From Variovorax paradoxus B4 (GTDB lineage: Bacteria > Pseudomonadota > Gammaproteobacteria > Burkholderiales > Burkholderiaceae_C): 64,000 nucleotides of DNA. The position numbers and the translations under genes are program-made. Shown piece after piece: positions 1-8,170 of the stretch. The stretch's first letter is position 1. Each line of letters begins with the position of its first letter. The notes beneath the pieces are model-generated. The model was not told the origin of the DNA and ran no database searches. It saw only the letters and a list, made by a program, of their open reading frames with translations. Where the stretch lies: positions 248,001 to 312,000 of the forward strand of contig NC_022234.1 in the NCBI RefSeq assembly GCF_000463015.1, given 5' to 3'.

Positions 1-665
1 CTGAACGGACCCATGACCTCGCTCTCGGAAAAGAAGTGCGTGAACGCGTCGAGGTTGAAGTGGCACATGGCCTCCAGCATCGACACCTCGACCGCGCGCC
101 CGCGGCCGGTGCGGCCCCGGTCGACCAGCGCGCCGAGCACGCCGTAGGCGGCGTAGAAGCCGGTCATGGCGTCGGCGAGTGCGGGGCCGACCACGCGCGG
201 GTTGGCCGGATTCACGAGCAGCTTGAGGAAGGCGCTGGCGGCCTGCGCCACCGTGTCGTAGGCGGGGCGCGCGGCGGCGGGGCCGGTCTGTCCGAAACCG
301 CTGATGGCGCAATACACGAGCCGTGGATTGAGCGCCCGCAGCCTGGCCTCGCCGGCGCCCAGCCGCTCGGCCGCACCGGGGCGGAAGTTCTGGATGTAGA
401 CGTCGGCGTCCTTGACCAGCTCGTCGAACACGGCCGCATCCTCGGGCAGCTTCGGGTTGAGCGTGACGCTGCGCTTGTTGCGGTTGTAGGTCTGGAAGTG
501 CGGGCTGTAGAGGCCGCCGCGAAAGGCGCGGAACGGGTCGCCCGCGCCGGGCTGCTCGATCTTGACCACCTCGGCACCCAGGTCCGCAAGGAACATGCCG
601 GCGGCCGGCCCGGTGATGAACGTGCCTTGTTCCAGCACCTTGATGCCGCTGAGGACTTTTTGCAC
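1..665 (-). CDS. CaiB/BaiF-type (family III) CoA-transferase, C-terminus beyond window
   Basis: Transfers CoA between an acyl-CoA and a free carboxylic acid, in the cytoplasm. About 221 residues are visible from a GTG start at 665, preceded by AGGAGA; the frame is still open at base 1. The N-terminal Rossmann-like part (LADLGAEVVKIEQPGAGDPF, residues 27-46) and the block around Asp165 (GPALADAMTGFYAAYG) are typical of the family, whose catalytic residue is an Asp that forms a mixed anhydride with the substrate. It diverges from the LysR gene starting at 790, which probably regulates it. The acid used cannot be told from sequence. The family call is confident. Confidence 0.9.
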   Translation of the reverse strand, partial: MQKVLSGIKVLEQGTFITGPAAGMFLADLGAEVVKIEQPGAGDPFRAFRGGLYSPHFQTYNRNKRSVTLNPKLPEDAAVFDELVKDADVYIQNFRPGAAERLGAGEARLRALNPRLVYCAISGFGQTGPAAARPAYDTVAQAASAFLKLLVNPANPRVVGPALADAMTGFYAAYGVLGALVDRGRTGRGRAVEVSMLEAMCHFNLDAFTHFFSESEVMGPF

Positions 666-728
666 CGGGAGGTCTCCTGTCGTTGTTGTCGGGGGTTGGA
701 GAAACTTTAGGTTGCATCCACGAATTCC

Positions 729-744
729 GAAAATGATTGTTTTC
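729..744. promoter_or_regulatory. possible LysR operator between CoA-transferase and lysR
   Basis: The 124-bp divergent gap holds the dyad GAAAA-N6-TTTTC, followed at 753-762 by the palindrome GCATCGATGC. LysR regulators usually bind short AT-rich dyads of the T-N11-A type in such gaps. Assignment to the neighbouring LysR is inference. Confidence 0.35.
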
Positions 745-789
745 CATCGTTAGCATCGATGCGATCGATCATTGCTCCAGAGGAAAGCC

Positions 790-1692
790 ATGGAACTCCG
801 TCACCTGCGCTACTTCATCGCCCTGTCCGGCTCGCTGAACTTCACGCGCGCGGCCGAGCGCCTGCACGTGACACAGTCGACGCTGTCGCACCAGATCAAG
901 CAGCTCGAGGAAGAGATCGGCGTTGCGCTGTTCGACCGCATCGGCAAGCGCGTGAGCCTGACCGATGCCGGCGACGAGTTCCTGCACTACTGCACCAAGG
1001 CCCTGCATGAGATCGACCTGGGGCTGGGCGCGCTGCGCCAGGACAGCTCCGACGTGACGGGCGAGTTGCGCGTCGGCTCCACGCACACCTTCAACCTCGG
1101 GTTCATCCCCGATTGCATCGCGAGCTTCCAGGGGCGGCATCCGCGCGTGAAGGTGGTGGTCGAGGAGCTGTCGGCCGACCAGATTGCCGCGCGCCTGCAG
1201 CAGGGCACGCTGGACCTTGGCATCGCCTACCGGCCGGGCGTGCCCGGGCCGCTGCAGTTCGAGCCGCTCTATAACGAGGAGATGGTGCTGGTGGTGGCCA
1301 GGAAGCATGCGCTCGCGCGGCGCAAGCGCGTGCGCATGGTGGAGCTGCATCGCCTGCCGATGGTGCTGCTGCCGGCCAGCTTCGCCACGCGCCAGATGCT
1401 GGACGAGTGCTTCCGCTCCTGCGGCGCGCAGCCGCACGTGGTGGCGGAGATCAACACGCTGGCGCCGATGATGGATCTGGTCGCCAAGACGCAGCTCGCC
1501 TCCATCGTGGCTGCGAACGTGGTCAACCCGCTCTCGGGGCTCGTGGTCATCCGGCTGGAAAGTCCCACGCCCGTGCGCACGCCCGGCATGCTGTGGTCGC
1601 CGGTGGCGCGCGACGCGGCGGCCACGCGCGCGTTCTCGACCATCGTGCGCAAGCTGGCGCTGCGCAGCAGCCTGCAAGGCGCGGCACGCTGA
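790..1692 (+). CDS. LysR-family transcriptional regulator (CynR-like)
   Basis: 300-residue transcription factor. The N-terminal winged helix-turn-helix (about residues 1-60; FTRAAERLHVTQSTLSHQIK) is followed by a periplasmic-binding-like effector domain (about 90-295). The ATG at 790 is preferred over an upstream in-frame TTG at 772 because it follows an AGAGGAAAG ribosome site and places the usual M-E-L-R-H-L-R-Y-F start first. It is divergent from the CoA-transferase ending at 665, its most likely target. Effector unknown. Confidence 0.93.
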   Translation: MELRHLRYFIALSGSLNFTRAAERLHVTQSTLSHQIKQLEEEIGVALFDRIGKRVSLTDAGDEFLHYCTKALHEIDLGLGALRQDSSDVTGELRVGSTHTFNLGFIPDCIASFQGRHPRVKVVVEELSADQIAARLQQGTLDLGIAYRPGVPGPLQFEPLYNEEMVLVVARKHALARRKRVRMVELHRLPMVLLPASFATRQMLDECFRSCGAQPHVVAEINTLAPMMDLVAKTQLASIVAANVVNPLSGLVVIRLESPTPVRTPGMLWSPVARDAAATRAFSTIVRKLALRSSLQGAAR

Positions 1693-1942
1693 CGACCTGG
1701 CTGGGATAACTGCGCATTCGTGGCGCTCTGGTAGAAAGTGGCCATGACCGTCTCGCTCGCGGCTTCCCTCATCGAACTTGCGCTCGGATCGGAACTCGGA
1801 GGCTCTGGCGATGCCGAGCGCAATCGCTGCACGCTCGAGGGCGTGAGCTGGCAATCCATGCCGGACGGTGCGATCGAACTCCGGGTCCGAGGTCAAACCC
1901 GAGGCCGAGTCGGGACCATCGAGACATACGGGAGTCCAGATC

Positions 1943-2701
1943 CTATTTCACCCCATTGCTCAATGCCTGTGCGGCGCTGCGCGAAAGCGACCGGAGGTGC
2001 GCATCGATCGAGGCAGCGACAGGCGCGAACTCTGCATTGCTCAGTCGCTTGAAGTCCCGGGGTTCGGGGAAATTGTCCAGTTGCCGGACACGGCGCGCCT
2101 GCATGGTCCGCATCGGTTCATAGGCCATGAGGTCCATCGGAGGATCCATGATGAAGACCTTTGCCTCGACGGCGGGCACTGCGAAGTACCTCGTCATTCC
2201 CAGCATGCTGCGCGTGAAAAGACCCGAGTTCGCCATGTAGCTCTCGGCGCAAGGGCCGCCGGTGCACTCGAGCCGCGCGAGCGTTCGTTTCCCTTCGACC
2301 AGGACGACCGCCGAGATCTGCTCTTCCCGGAGCTTTCGGGCCGCCCACTCCTGCTTGGGGTTCGCGATCCAGCGCCCATCCGCTGAAACAGCCAGGGCGT
2401 CGACGGTGCTCGTTGCAAAGCTCGAGAGCCTCACGACCTGAAAGCCCGCCTTTTCGAGGTCCGACGCGAAGACCTCGTAGGCTCTGGAGGTGGGCGTCCA
2501 GGGAAAGGGATAGTTCGTCGAGAAGTTGTTGAAGACGGTGGTACCCACGTGCAGGTGCTGCGCCGGCGAAGGCATGTAGACCAGCACCCCGACCTTGGCG
2601 CCTTTCGCGAGCTTGCCCGTATTGGGCGCAACCGGTGGCGCCGTGGCGGCACATCCGGCCAGTACGATCGCAATGACGAAGGCAAGCAGTCGGCTGCGCA
2701 T
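1943..2701 (-). CDS. predicted lipoprotein of unknown function
   Basis: 252 residues from the ATG at 2701, which follows a GAGAAGAGGAG-like purine stretch. The first 17 residues form a lipoprotein signal peptide with lipobox LAGC (Cys17), so the protein is probably anchored in an envelope membrane. The body (VGVLVYMPSPAQHLHVGTTV and onward) matches no family I recognise. An open frame continues upstream to 2833, but that extension would bury the signal peptide. Sixty bases separate it from the end of the MocR gene on the same strand. The 250 bases between it and the LysR stop at 1692 hold no convincing gene. Confidence 0.7.
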   Translation of the reverse strand: MRSRLLAFVIAIVLAGCAATAPPVAPNTGKLAKGAKVGVLVYMPSPAQHLHVGTTVFNNFSTNYPFPWTPTSRAYEVFASDLEKAGFQVVRLSSFATSTVDALAVSADGRWIANPKQEWAARKLREEQISAVVLVEGKRTLARLECTGGPCAESYMANSGLFTRSMLGMTRYFAVPAVEAKVFIMDPPMDLMAYEPMRTMQARRVRQLDNFPEPRDFKRLSNAEFAPVAASIDAHLRSLSRSAAQALSNGVK

Positions 2702-2762
2702 GGTTCTCTTCTCCTCTTGTATGTATGGCTGGCACGGTGGATTGTGCCCTTGCACGGGTTTT

Positions 2763-4209
2763 TCAGGGCTCGCGGCCCAAGGCCTTGTGCAGCTTCGCCG
2801 CAAGCTGCTGCGCATGCAGCGCGGAGCCGACATTGGTGAAACCCATCAGCAGCCCTTCGTCGCGGAAACGCGCCGTGCCCCGCACGGACAGCGGCTGGCA
2901 GTTCAGTCCGGCGAGTTGCGCGCGGCGGGCCAGCGCCTCGTCGCCTTCGCGCCGCCGGCCGAAGCGCGCGATCAAGTGCATGCCGCCAGCCTGCAGGTCG
3001 ATGCGCACGTCCTCGCCAAAGGCCTTCAGCAGCGCGGCCGCGAGCATGTGGCGGCGGCGCGCATAGAGCAGCCGCATCTTCTTGAGGTGGCGCGAGAAGT
3101 GGCCTTCCCGAATGAAATCGGCAACCACTGCCTGCGTGATCTGCGGACATCCGTTGGACCACGTCCGCGCGGCCTCGCCGAAGGCGTCGCGCAGCGACTC
3201 GGGCACCACCACGTAGCCCAGCGCCAACCCGGGGTACAGCACCTTCGAGAAGCTGCCGGCGTAGAGCACGCGGTCGTGGCGGTCGAGGCTCTTGAGCGCG
3301 GGCAGCGGTGGGCCGGCATAGCGGTATTCGCCGTCGTAGTCGTCCTCGACGATCCAGGCCTTTGCCTGCGAGGCCCAGTCGAGCAGCTGCAGCCGGCGCG
3401 CGAGCGACATCGAGACACCCAGCGGCGCCTGGTGCGAGGGCGTGACGACGGCCATCCTCGCCTTCGCCGCCTTGCGCACGCCGCGCGCAACGACCAGGCC
3501 TTCTTCATCCACCGGCACGGGCACCGTGCGCTGGCCGGCGCTGCGCAGCACCTCCCGTGTCGGCGGATAGCCGGGGTCTTCCACCCACACGCGCTCGTCC
3601 CTGTCGAGCAGCGTGTGCGAGATGAGCGCGAGCGATGCGCGGTACCCGCCAGTCACGAAGACCTGCGACGGATGGCACGAGACGCCGCGCGACACCCGCA
3701 GGTAGGTGGCAATGGCCGTGCGCAGCAGCGAATGGCCGGAGGGATCGCCATAGAACATGTCGGCCGCGGTCGTCGCCCTGGCGCGGCGCGCAGCCAGGCG
3801 CGCCCAGAGCTTGCGCGGGAAGGCATCGAGCGCCGGAATGCCCAGCTGCAGGGGCGGGGGTGGGGCGGCTTCGGCGAGTGCAGGGTCGAAGGCCCGCGTC
3901 TCGGCCCGCTGGGGCGTGCGGCGCGCCGACCGCGGGGAAGGGAGTGAGGGCGAGACCACCGTGCCCGCCTGGCCCTGCGGCGAGAAATAGCCTTCGCCCG
4001 CAAGCTGGTTGTAGGCCGTCTCGACGGTGCCGCGCGCCACGCCCAGTTCGCTGGCCAGGCTGCGTGCGGAGGCCACGCGGTCGCCCGGATGCAGCAGGCC
4101 CTGCTCGATGGCCGTTCTGAAGCGCTCGTAGATCTGCCGGTGCAGCGGCGTGGACGTTGCGCGGTCGATCTTCAGGAGGGCCGCGGGAGATTTTTTTTTC
4201 TTGGATCAT
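2763..4209 (-). CDS. MocR/PdxR-type regulator (GntR HTH fused to aminotransferase), frame broken at an A9 run
   Basis: GntR winged helix plus fold-type I aminotransferase domain; such MocR proteins sense PLP or amino compounds. The GSFSKVLYPGLALGYVV block carries the PLP lysine. The expected start is the ATG at 4209, but nine consecutive A residues (4191-4199 on the plus strand as T9) put it out of frame. With 8 or 11 A the protein would begin MIQEKKSPAALLKIDRATST and run straight into the HTH. As written, the HTH frame has a TGA just before the run and no ATG. The first in-frame GTG, at 4076, would lose about 40 residues of the DNA-binding domain. The cause may be sequencing error, phase variation or slippage. 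It is divergent from the epimerase gene at 4297. Confidence 0.82.
4191..4199. repeat. nine-base homopolymer (T on plus, A on coding strand)
   Basis: It lies four codons after the expected MocR start and is the only point where the frame has to change. Runs of nine A/T are long enough for polymerase slippage in replication or transcription. They are also a common site of assembly error. Confidence 0.9.
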
Positions 4210-4296
4210 GGCCCATTCATTTTGACGAATCTTGGCTCTTTGGGATGGGGCATCAAAAACCTAAGCTTTGCACAGCCAGTAGAAAAAGGACGCGCG

Positions 4297-5040
4297 ATGA
4301 GCGAGAAAATATTCGTGGCGGGTGCGGCCGGTGCCGTCGGCAGCGCGCTCGTGCCCTTGTTGGTCGACGCAGGCTACGCCGTGTACGGCAGCACCCGGCG
4401 CGCCGAGCGCGCGCATGTGCTGGAAGCGCGCGGCGCGGTCCCTGTCGTCGTCGATGTGTTCGACGCCCAGGCGCTGCGGGCGGCGCTGATGCGCATCGCA
4501 CCGGCGATCGTGATCCACCAGCTCACCGACCTGCCGCCGGACCTCGATCCCAAGCTGATGGCCGATGCCGCCCATCGCAACGCACGTGTGCGCACCGAGG
4601 GCACGCGCAACCTCGTCGCCGCGGCGCTGGCGGCCGGCAGCCGCCGGCTGGTGGCGCAGAGCATCGCCTGGGCCTATGCACCCGGGGCGACCCCGCATGC
4701 CGAAAAAGATCCGCTCGATCTCGCGGCCGAGGGCACCCGCGGCGTCAGCGTGGGCGGGGTGGCGGCGCTCGAGCGCAGCGTGCTGGGCGCGGCGGACCTC
4801 ATGGGCACGGTGCTGCGCTACGGGCAGTTCCATGGTCCGGGCACCTCGAACGCCGAGCCCAGGGGCGCGTGTCCGGTCCATGTGGAGGCCGCGGCCTGGG
4901 CCGCGGTGCTGGCGCTGCGGCATGCGCAGGGCGGTGTCTTCAACATCGCCGAGGACAACCCCGAAGTCAGCAGCGAGAAGGCCAGACGCGAGCTGGGTTG
5001 GCATGCATCGCTGCGGCTGCGTCAGGGAGTTGCCTCGTGA
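4297..5040 (+). CDS. NAD(P)-dependent epimerase/dehydratase-family protein (extended SDR)
   Basis: 247 residues. The N-terminal Rossmann fold has the nucleotide-binding loop GAAGAVG (about residues 9-15) and a following STRR that suggests NADP preference. The ATG at 4297 is used because AAAAAGGA lies just upstream; an open frame back to 4150 has no family similarity. The stop overlaps the cupin start (GTGA), so the two are probably co-transcribed. The divergent neighbour is the MocR-type regulator. Substrate unknown. Confidence 0.85.
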   Translation: MSEKIFVAGAAGAVGSALVPLLVDAGYAVYGSTRRAERAHVLEARGAVPVVVDVFDAQALRAALMRIAPAIVIHQLTDLPPDLDPKLMADAAHRNARVRTEGTRNLVAAALAAGSRRLVAQSIAWAYAPGATPHAEKDPLDLAAEGTRGVSVGGVAALERSVLGAADLMGTVLRYGQFHGPGTSNAEPRGACPVHVEAAAWAAVLALRHAQGGVFNIAEDNPEVSSEKARRELGWHASLRLRQGVAS

Positions 5041-5576
5041 AGGCGGCCCGGCTTCATCGCGGCCAACTCGGCGCCGGCATTGCGGCGCTCTCCCTGGCGC
5101 TGGCCGCCGGCTGGGCGCTGATGCCGCATGGCAACCGGCAGGAGGCGGCGCAATGGTTCGCCGACGTGTGCAGCAGCGTGGCCCGGCCGATGTTCTCGTC
5201 GGCCCCGGCGCCCGCGGGCTCGGGCGCCGATGCCAGGCCCGCGACCTCGGTCAAGGTGCTCTCGTGCGAGGCGCTGCCGAACGTGCCGGGCAAGTCGGTG
5301 ACCACCGTGCTCGTCGACTTTCCGCCGCTGGCCTATTCGCCGGCCCATCGGCATCCGGGCTCGGTGACCGCGATCATTCTCGAAGGCACGATCCGCTCGC
5401 AGCTCGGCGGCGGACCGGTGGGCACCTACAGGAGCGGCGAGACCTTCTTCGAGCCGCCGCGCACGCTGCATCTCTTTGCGGAGAATCCCGATCCGGTGCG
5501 CCCTGCGAAACTGGTGGCGGTGTTCGTTGCCGACGAGAACTGCGGCCCGCTGGTGCTGCCGCCGGATGCCGATTGA
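5037..5576 (+). CDS. membrane-anchored or exported cupin-domain protein
   Basis: 179 residues from a GTG that overlaps the preceding stop by four bases. A hydrophobic segment (about residues 11-28, GIAALSLALAAGWALMP) looks like a signal anchor. The C-terminal half is a single cupin: motif 1 around YSPAHRHPGSVTAIILEGTI supplies metal-binding histidines, and motif 2 is GETFFEPPRTLHLFAENPD. Small cupins of this type often act on or sense small molecules in the periplasm. Translational coupling to the epimerase suggests a shared role, not defined by sequence. Confidence 0.82.
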   Translation: MKAARLHRGQLGAGIAALSLALAAGWALMPHGNRQEAAQWFADVCSSVARPMFSSAPAPAGSGADARPATSVKVLSCEALPNVPGKSVTTVLVDFPPLAYSPAHRHPGSVTAIILEGTIRSQLGGGPVGTYRSGETFFEPPRTLHLFAENPDPVRPAKLVAVFVADENCGPLVLPPDAD

Positions 5577-5604
5577 GCGGGGGCCCGCCGAGGTGCAAAC
5601 GGCC

Positions 5605-6045
5605 TCAGGTGTCCCTCGTCGTTCCGAAGCCGGGCAGCGTCCGAAGCACCGCCGTCATCGACTTTGCGGCAAGCGCCGGGACGTCTGCGGTGTCCACCCA
5701 CTTGAACTGGTCCACCTCGGGCGTCATCACGCCTGAAGCGTGGTGAGGAAAGAAGCTCGTGCACTTGCACGCTGCAATGTCGCAGTCGCGCGTGTGCACG
5801 AAGGCGCGGAACAGGTGCAGGTCCTTGGCCGGACGGTAAGGCATGCGCCCGAGTTCCTCCATCGAATCCGCGGCCAGCGCGATGCCGGTCTCTTCCCGAA
5901 CCTCGCGGATGGCCGCCTCGCGCGCCGACTCGCCTGCTTCTGCGCCGCCCTTGGGGATGTCCCAGTGCTTCTGGCCCGTCGCGTGCGCCATGAGAAGCTG
6001 GCCTTGCTCGTTGACGATGAGCACGCCATAGGAGATGGTTTTCAT
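5605..6045 (-). CDS. Nudix hydrolase
   Basis: 146 residues. A complete Nudix box lies at about residues 33-55 (G-x5-E-x7-REVREETGI), which binds the divalent metals needed to hydrolyse nucleoside-diphosphate-linked compounds. The ATG at 6045 gives the usual M-K-T-I-S-Y-G-V-L-I first strand; the open frame reaches 6084 without family similarity. WDIPKGG and the C-terminal W-V-D are typical of the diadenosine-polyphosphate/NTP branch, but substrate is not determined. It is convergent with the cupin gene and 57 bp downstream of lysR at 6103-6999. Confidence 0.9.
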   Translation of the reverse strand: MKTISYGVLIVNEQGQLLMAHATGQKHWDIPKGGAEAGESAREAAIREVREETGIALAADSMEELGRMPYRPAKDLHLFRAFVHTRDCDIAACKCTSFFPHHASGVMTPEVDQFKWVDTADVPALAAKSMTAVLRTLPGFGTTRDT

Positions 6046-6102
6046 GGTCAGGCGATTGTCGCCAGACGGAGGCCGGCGTGCCACGACCGCTGCGCCCGTG
6101 CG

Positions 6103-6999
6103 TCAGATGTCGCCTGCTTGCGCCAGCAGCCATTCCCTGAAGACCTGCAGCGACTGCATCTGCGCGGACTCTTCCGGGTAGACGAGGTAGTAGCCCTTGG
6201 CGTAGCGCCATCTGCGGCGCGACAGCCGCCTGAGGCGCCCCGAAGCCATCATGTCGTCGCTCATGTAGGGCGGCAGCAGCGCCACGCCCATGCCGGCAAC
6301 GGCGGCGTTGAGGGCCATGGACATGATGTCGTAGCGCGGCCCCTCGCGTCCTGCCTCGGCCGCGATGCCCTCGCGCGCGAACCATTCGTCCCATGCGCCG
6401 GGCAGGGTTTGATGGTGGATCAAGGCCGAGCGCGGCGTGTTCGCATCGACGGCCGCGCCGTGGGCGGCGATCCATGCGGGGGCCGCGTAAGGCGAGAGGA
6501 TCAGCGGCAGCACGAACTCGCTGTGCAGGCCCGGACGCTGACCATCGCCGAACTCCAGCGATGCATCGACCGGCGTGGCGCTGAAATCCACCGGCCCCAC
6601 GCGCGTGCCGAGGTTGAGCGTGATTTCTCCATGCTCGCGCGTGAACGCAGGCAGGCGCGGAATCAGCCAGTAGCTGCCGATCGACGCACCGACCGACAGC
6701 GACAGCTCGCCCCCCCGGCCCTTGAGCGCCATGACGTTGGCCGTGGCACGTTCCAGCCGCTGCAGCAGCGGCGCGACTTCGCCCAGGTAGTAGCGGCCCG
6801 CGTCCGTCAAGGCCAGGGCCTCGCGCCGCCGTGTGAAGAGCTTGACGCGAAGACGCTCTTCCAGCGTCTGGACCTGCCGGCTCACCGCACCTTGCGTGAG
6901 GCGCAGCTCCTGCGCGGCGGCGGTGAAGGAGCGCAGGCGCGCGCTGGCTTCCAGGCACATCAAGGACATCGTCGACGGAGCGCGGACGTGATGGTTCAT
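6103..6999 (-). CDS. LysR-family regulator (GcvA-like)
   Basis: 298 residues from the ATG at 6999. The HTH is at about residues 10-55 (RSFTAAAQELRLTQGAVSRQ), with the effector domain after about 85. The C-terminus YLVYPEESAQMQSLQVFREW resembles the GcvA subgroup. It is divergent from the Bug-aldolase-deacylase operon beginning at 7161. An 11-base sequence, CATGAGAAAAG, occurs both over its start codon (6997-7007) and inside a perfect dyad in the gap (7061-7071), which suggests autoregulation together with control of the divergent operon. Confidence 0.92.
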   Translation of the reverse strand: MNHHVRAPSTMSLMCLEASARLRSFTAAAQELRLTQGAVSRQVQTLEERLRVKLFTRRREALALTDAGRYYLGEVAPLLQRLERATANVMALKGRGGELSLSVGASIGSYWLIPRLPAFTREHGEITLNLGTRVGPVDFSATPVDASLEFGDGQRPGLHSEFVLPLILSPYAAPAWIAAHGAAVDANTPRSALIHHQTLPGAWDEWFAREGIAAEAGREGPRYDIMSMALNAAVAGMGVALLPPYMSDDMMASGRLRRLSRRRWRYAKGYYLVYPEESAQMQSLQVFREWLLAQAGDI

Positions 7000-7059
7000 G
7001 AGAAAAGAGCAAGTATGGTGCGTGCGCACGCTGATTCTGCCTCTGCGCACCGGCTACGT

Positions 7060-7078
7060 GCATGAGAAAAGCTCATGC
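7060..7078. promoter_or_regulatory. probable LysR-binding dyad
   Basis: GCATGAG-AAAAG-CTCATGC has perfect 7-bp arms and contains a T-N11-A spacing typical of LysR boxes. Its left part, CATGAGAAAAG, is repeated directly at 6997-7007 over the lysR start. Binding is inferred. Confidence 0.6.
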
Positions 7079-7160
7079 TGAACCCATAAAACATGGCTTG
7101 TCCAACGAGGCTTGCAAACGGATCATGGCGTCACCGATCCTTCATTGCCGGAGTTCTGCC

Positions 7161-8132
7161 ATGCGTCCACGTGCCTTGCTGTGTACTCTCGTCCTCGCCG
7201 CGGTGGCGGTGGTTTCGATGCCGGTCCTCGCGGCCTATCCCGACAAGGCGATCCGCCTGATCGTGCCCTCGGCCCCGGGTGGCGCGCCCGACGCGCTGAT
7301 GCGCGCACTGGGCGCGCAGCTGTCGCAGCAGATGGGCGTGCCCATCGTGATCGACAACAAGCCCGGCGGCTCCTACACGATCGGCACCATGGACCTCGTG
7401 CATTCGGCGCCGGACGGCTACACGCTGGCCTACGGCAACATCGTCTCGCTGGCCACCAACCGGTCGCTGCTGCCCAACGTGCCGTACGACGTCGAGAAAG
7501 ACCTGACGCTGGTCGCCAACACGCTGCGCCTGTCCAACCTGCTGATCGTCAACAACGACCTGCCGGTGAAGAGCGTGCCCGAGCTGATCGCCTATGCGAA
7601 GAAGAACCCGGGGAAGCTGGCCTTCGCATCCGACGGCAACGGCACCACCGCGCACCTGGGCGTCGAGCTCTTCAAGTCCATGACCGGCACTGACATGCTG
7701 CACGTGCCCTACAAGGCCGCGACGGCGGCCATCACCGACCTGATCGGCGGCGGCGTGCAGCTCATGATGGTCAACACGCCGGTGTCCGGCCCGCAGGCCC
7801 AGGCGGGCAAGGTGAGGGCGCTGGGCATCTCTTCCCGCCAGCGCTCGCCCACCTATCCGGACATCCCCACCATTGCCGAAGCCGGCGTGCCGGGTTTCGA
7901 GGTGGAGGCCTGGGGCGGCATCATCGGGCCGGCCCGCATGCCCAGGGAGGTGGTGGAACGGCTCAATGCCGAGATCCGTACCGCGCTGGCCAACCCGGCG
8001 TTGCGCGAGCGCTTCAGGCTGCTCGGTGCCGAGACCGATTTCGGAACCTCGGAGCAGTTCCTCGCACTCTCACGCCGCGAAACGCTCAAGTGGGCCAGGA
8101 TCATCAAGGACTCGGGCGCGAAGATCGATTGA
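7161..8132 (+). CDS. Bug/TctC-family tripartite tricarboxylate transport receptor
   Basis: 323-residue periplasmic solute-binding protein. Signal peptide at about residues 1-25 (MRPRALLCTLVLAAVAVV followed by an A-x-A-type site), then YPDKAIRLIVPSAPGG, the classic Bug N-terminus. It binds a carboxylate or amide-bearing small molecule for delivery to TctAB-type permeases, none of which is nearby. The ATG at 7161 with GGAG upstream is chosen over open sequence back to 7062. It heads an operon with the aldolase-like and deacylase genes (gaps 38 and 23 bp), so its ligand may be an N-acyl or free D-amino acid. Confidence 0.92.
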   Translation: MRPRALLCTLVLAAVAVVSMPVLAAYPDKAIRLIVPSAPGGAPDALMRALGAQLSQQMGVPIVIDNKPGGSYTIGTMDLVHSAPDGYTLAYGNIVSLATNRSLLPNVPYDVEKDLTLVANTLRLSNLLIVNNDLPVKSVPELIAYAKKNPGKLAFASDGNGTTAHLGVELFKSMTGTDMLHVPYKAATAAITDLIGGGVQLMMVNTPVSGPQAQAGKVRALGISSRQRSPTYPDIPTIAEAGVPGFEVEAWGGIIGPARMPREVVERLNAEIRTALANPALRERFRLLGAETDFGTSEQFLALSRRETLKWARIIKDSGAKID

Positions 8133-8170
8133 AAGCGCCAGCCCATTCCTCCCACGAACCCCGCTGACTC

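Noticed and set aside
769..1896. Long minus-strand open frame across the LysR gene
   Set aside because: Its composition is the low-complexity Arg/His/Ala-rich pattern of antisense reading in GC-rich DNA; the plus-strand LysR is clear.
1738..2052. Plus-strand open frame after lysR
   Set aside because: No family similarity; it overlaps the 3' end of the lipoprotein gene antisense and lacks a convincing ribosome site.
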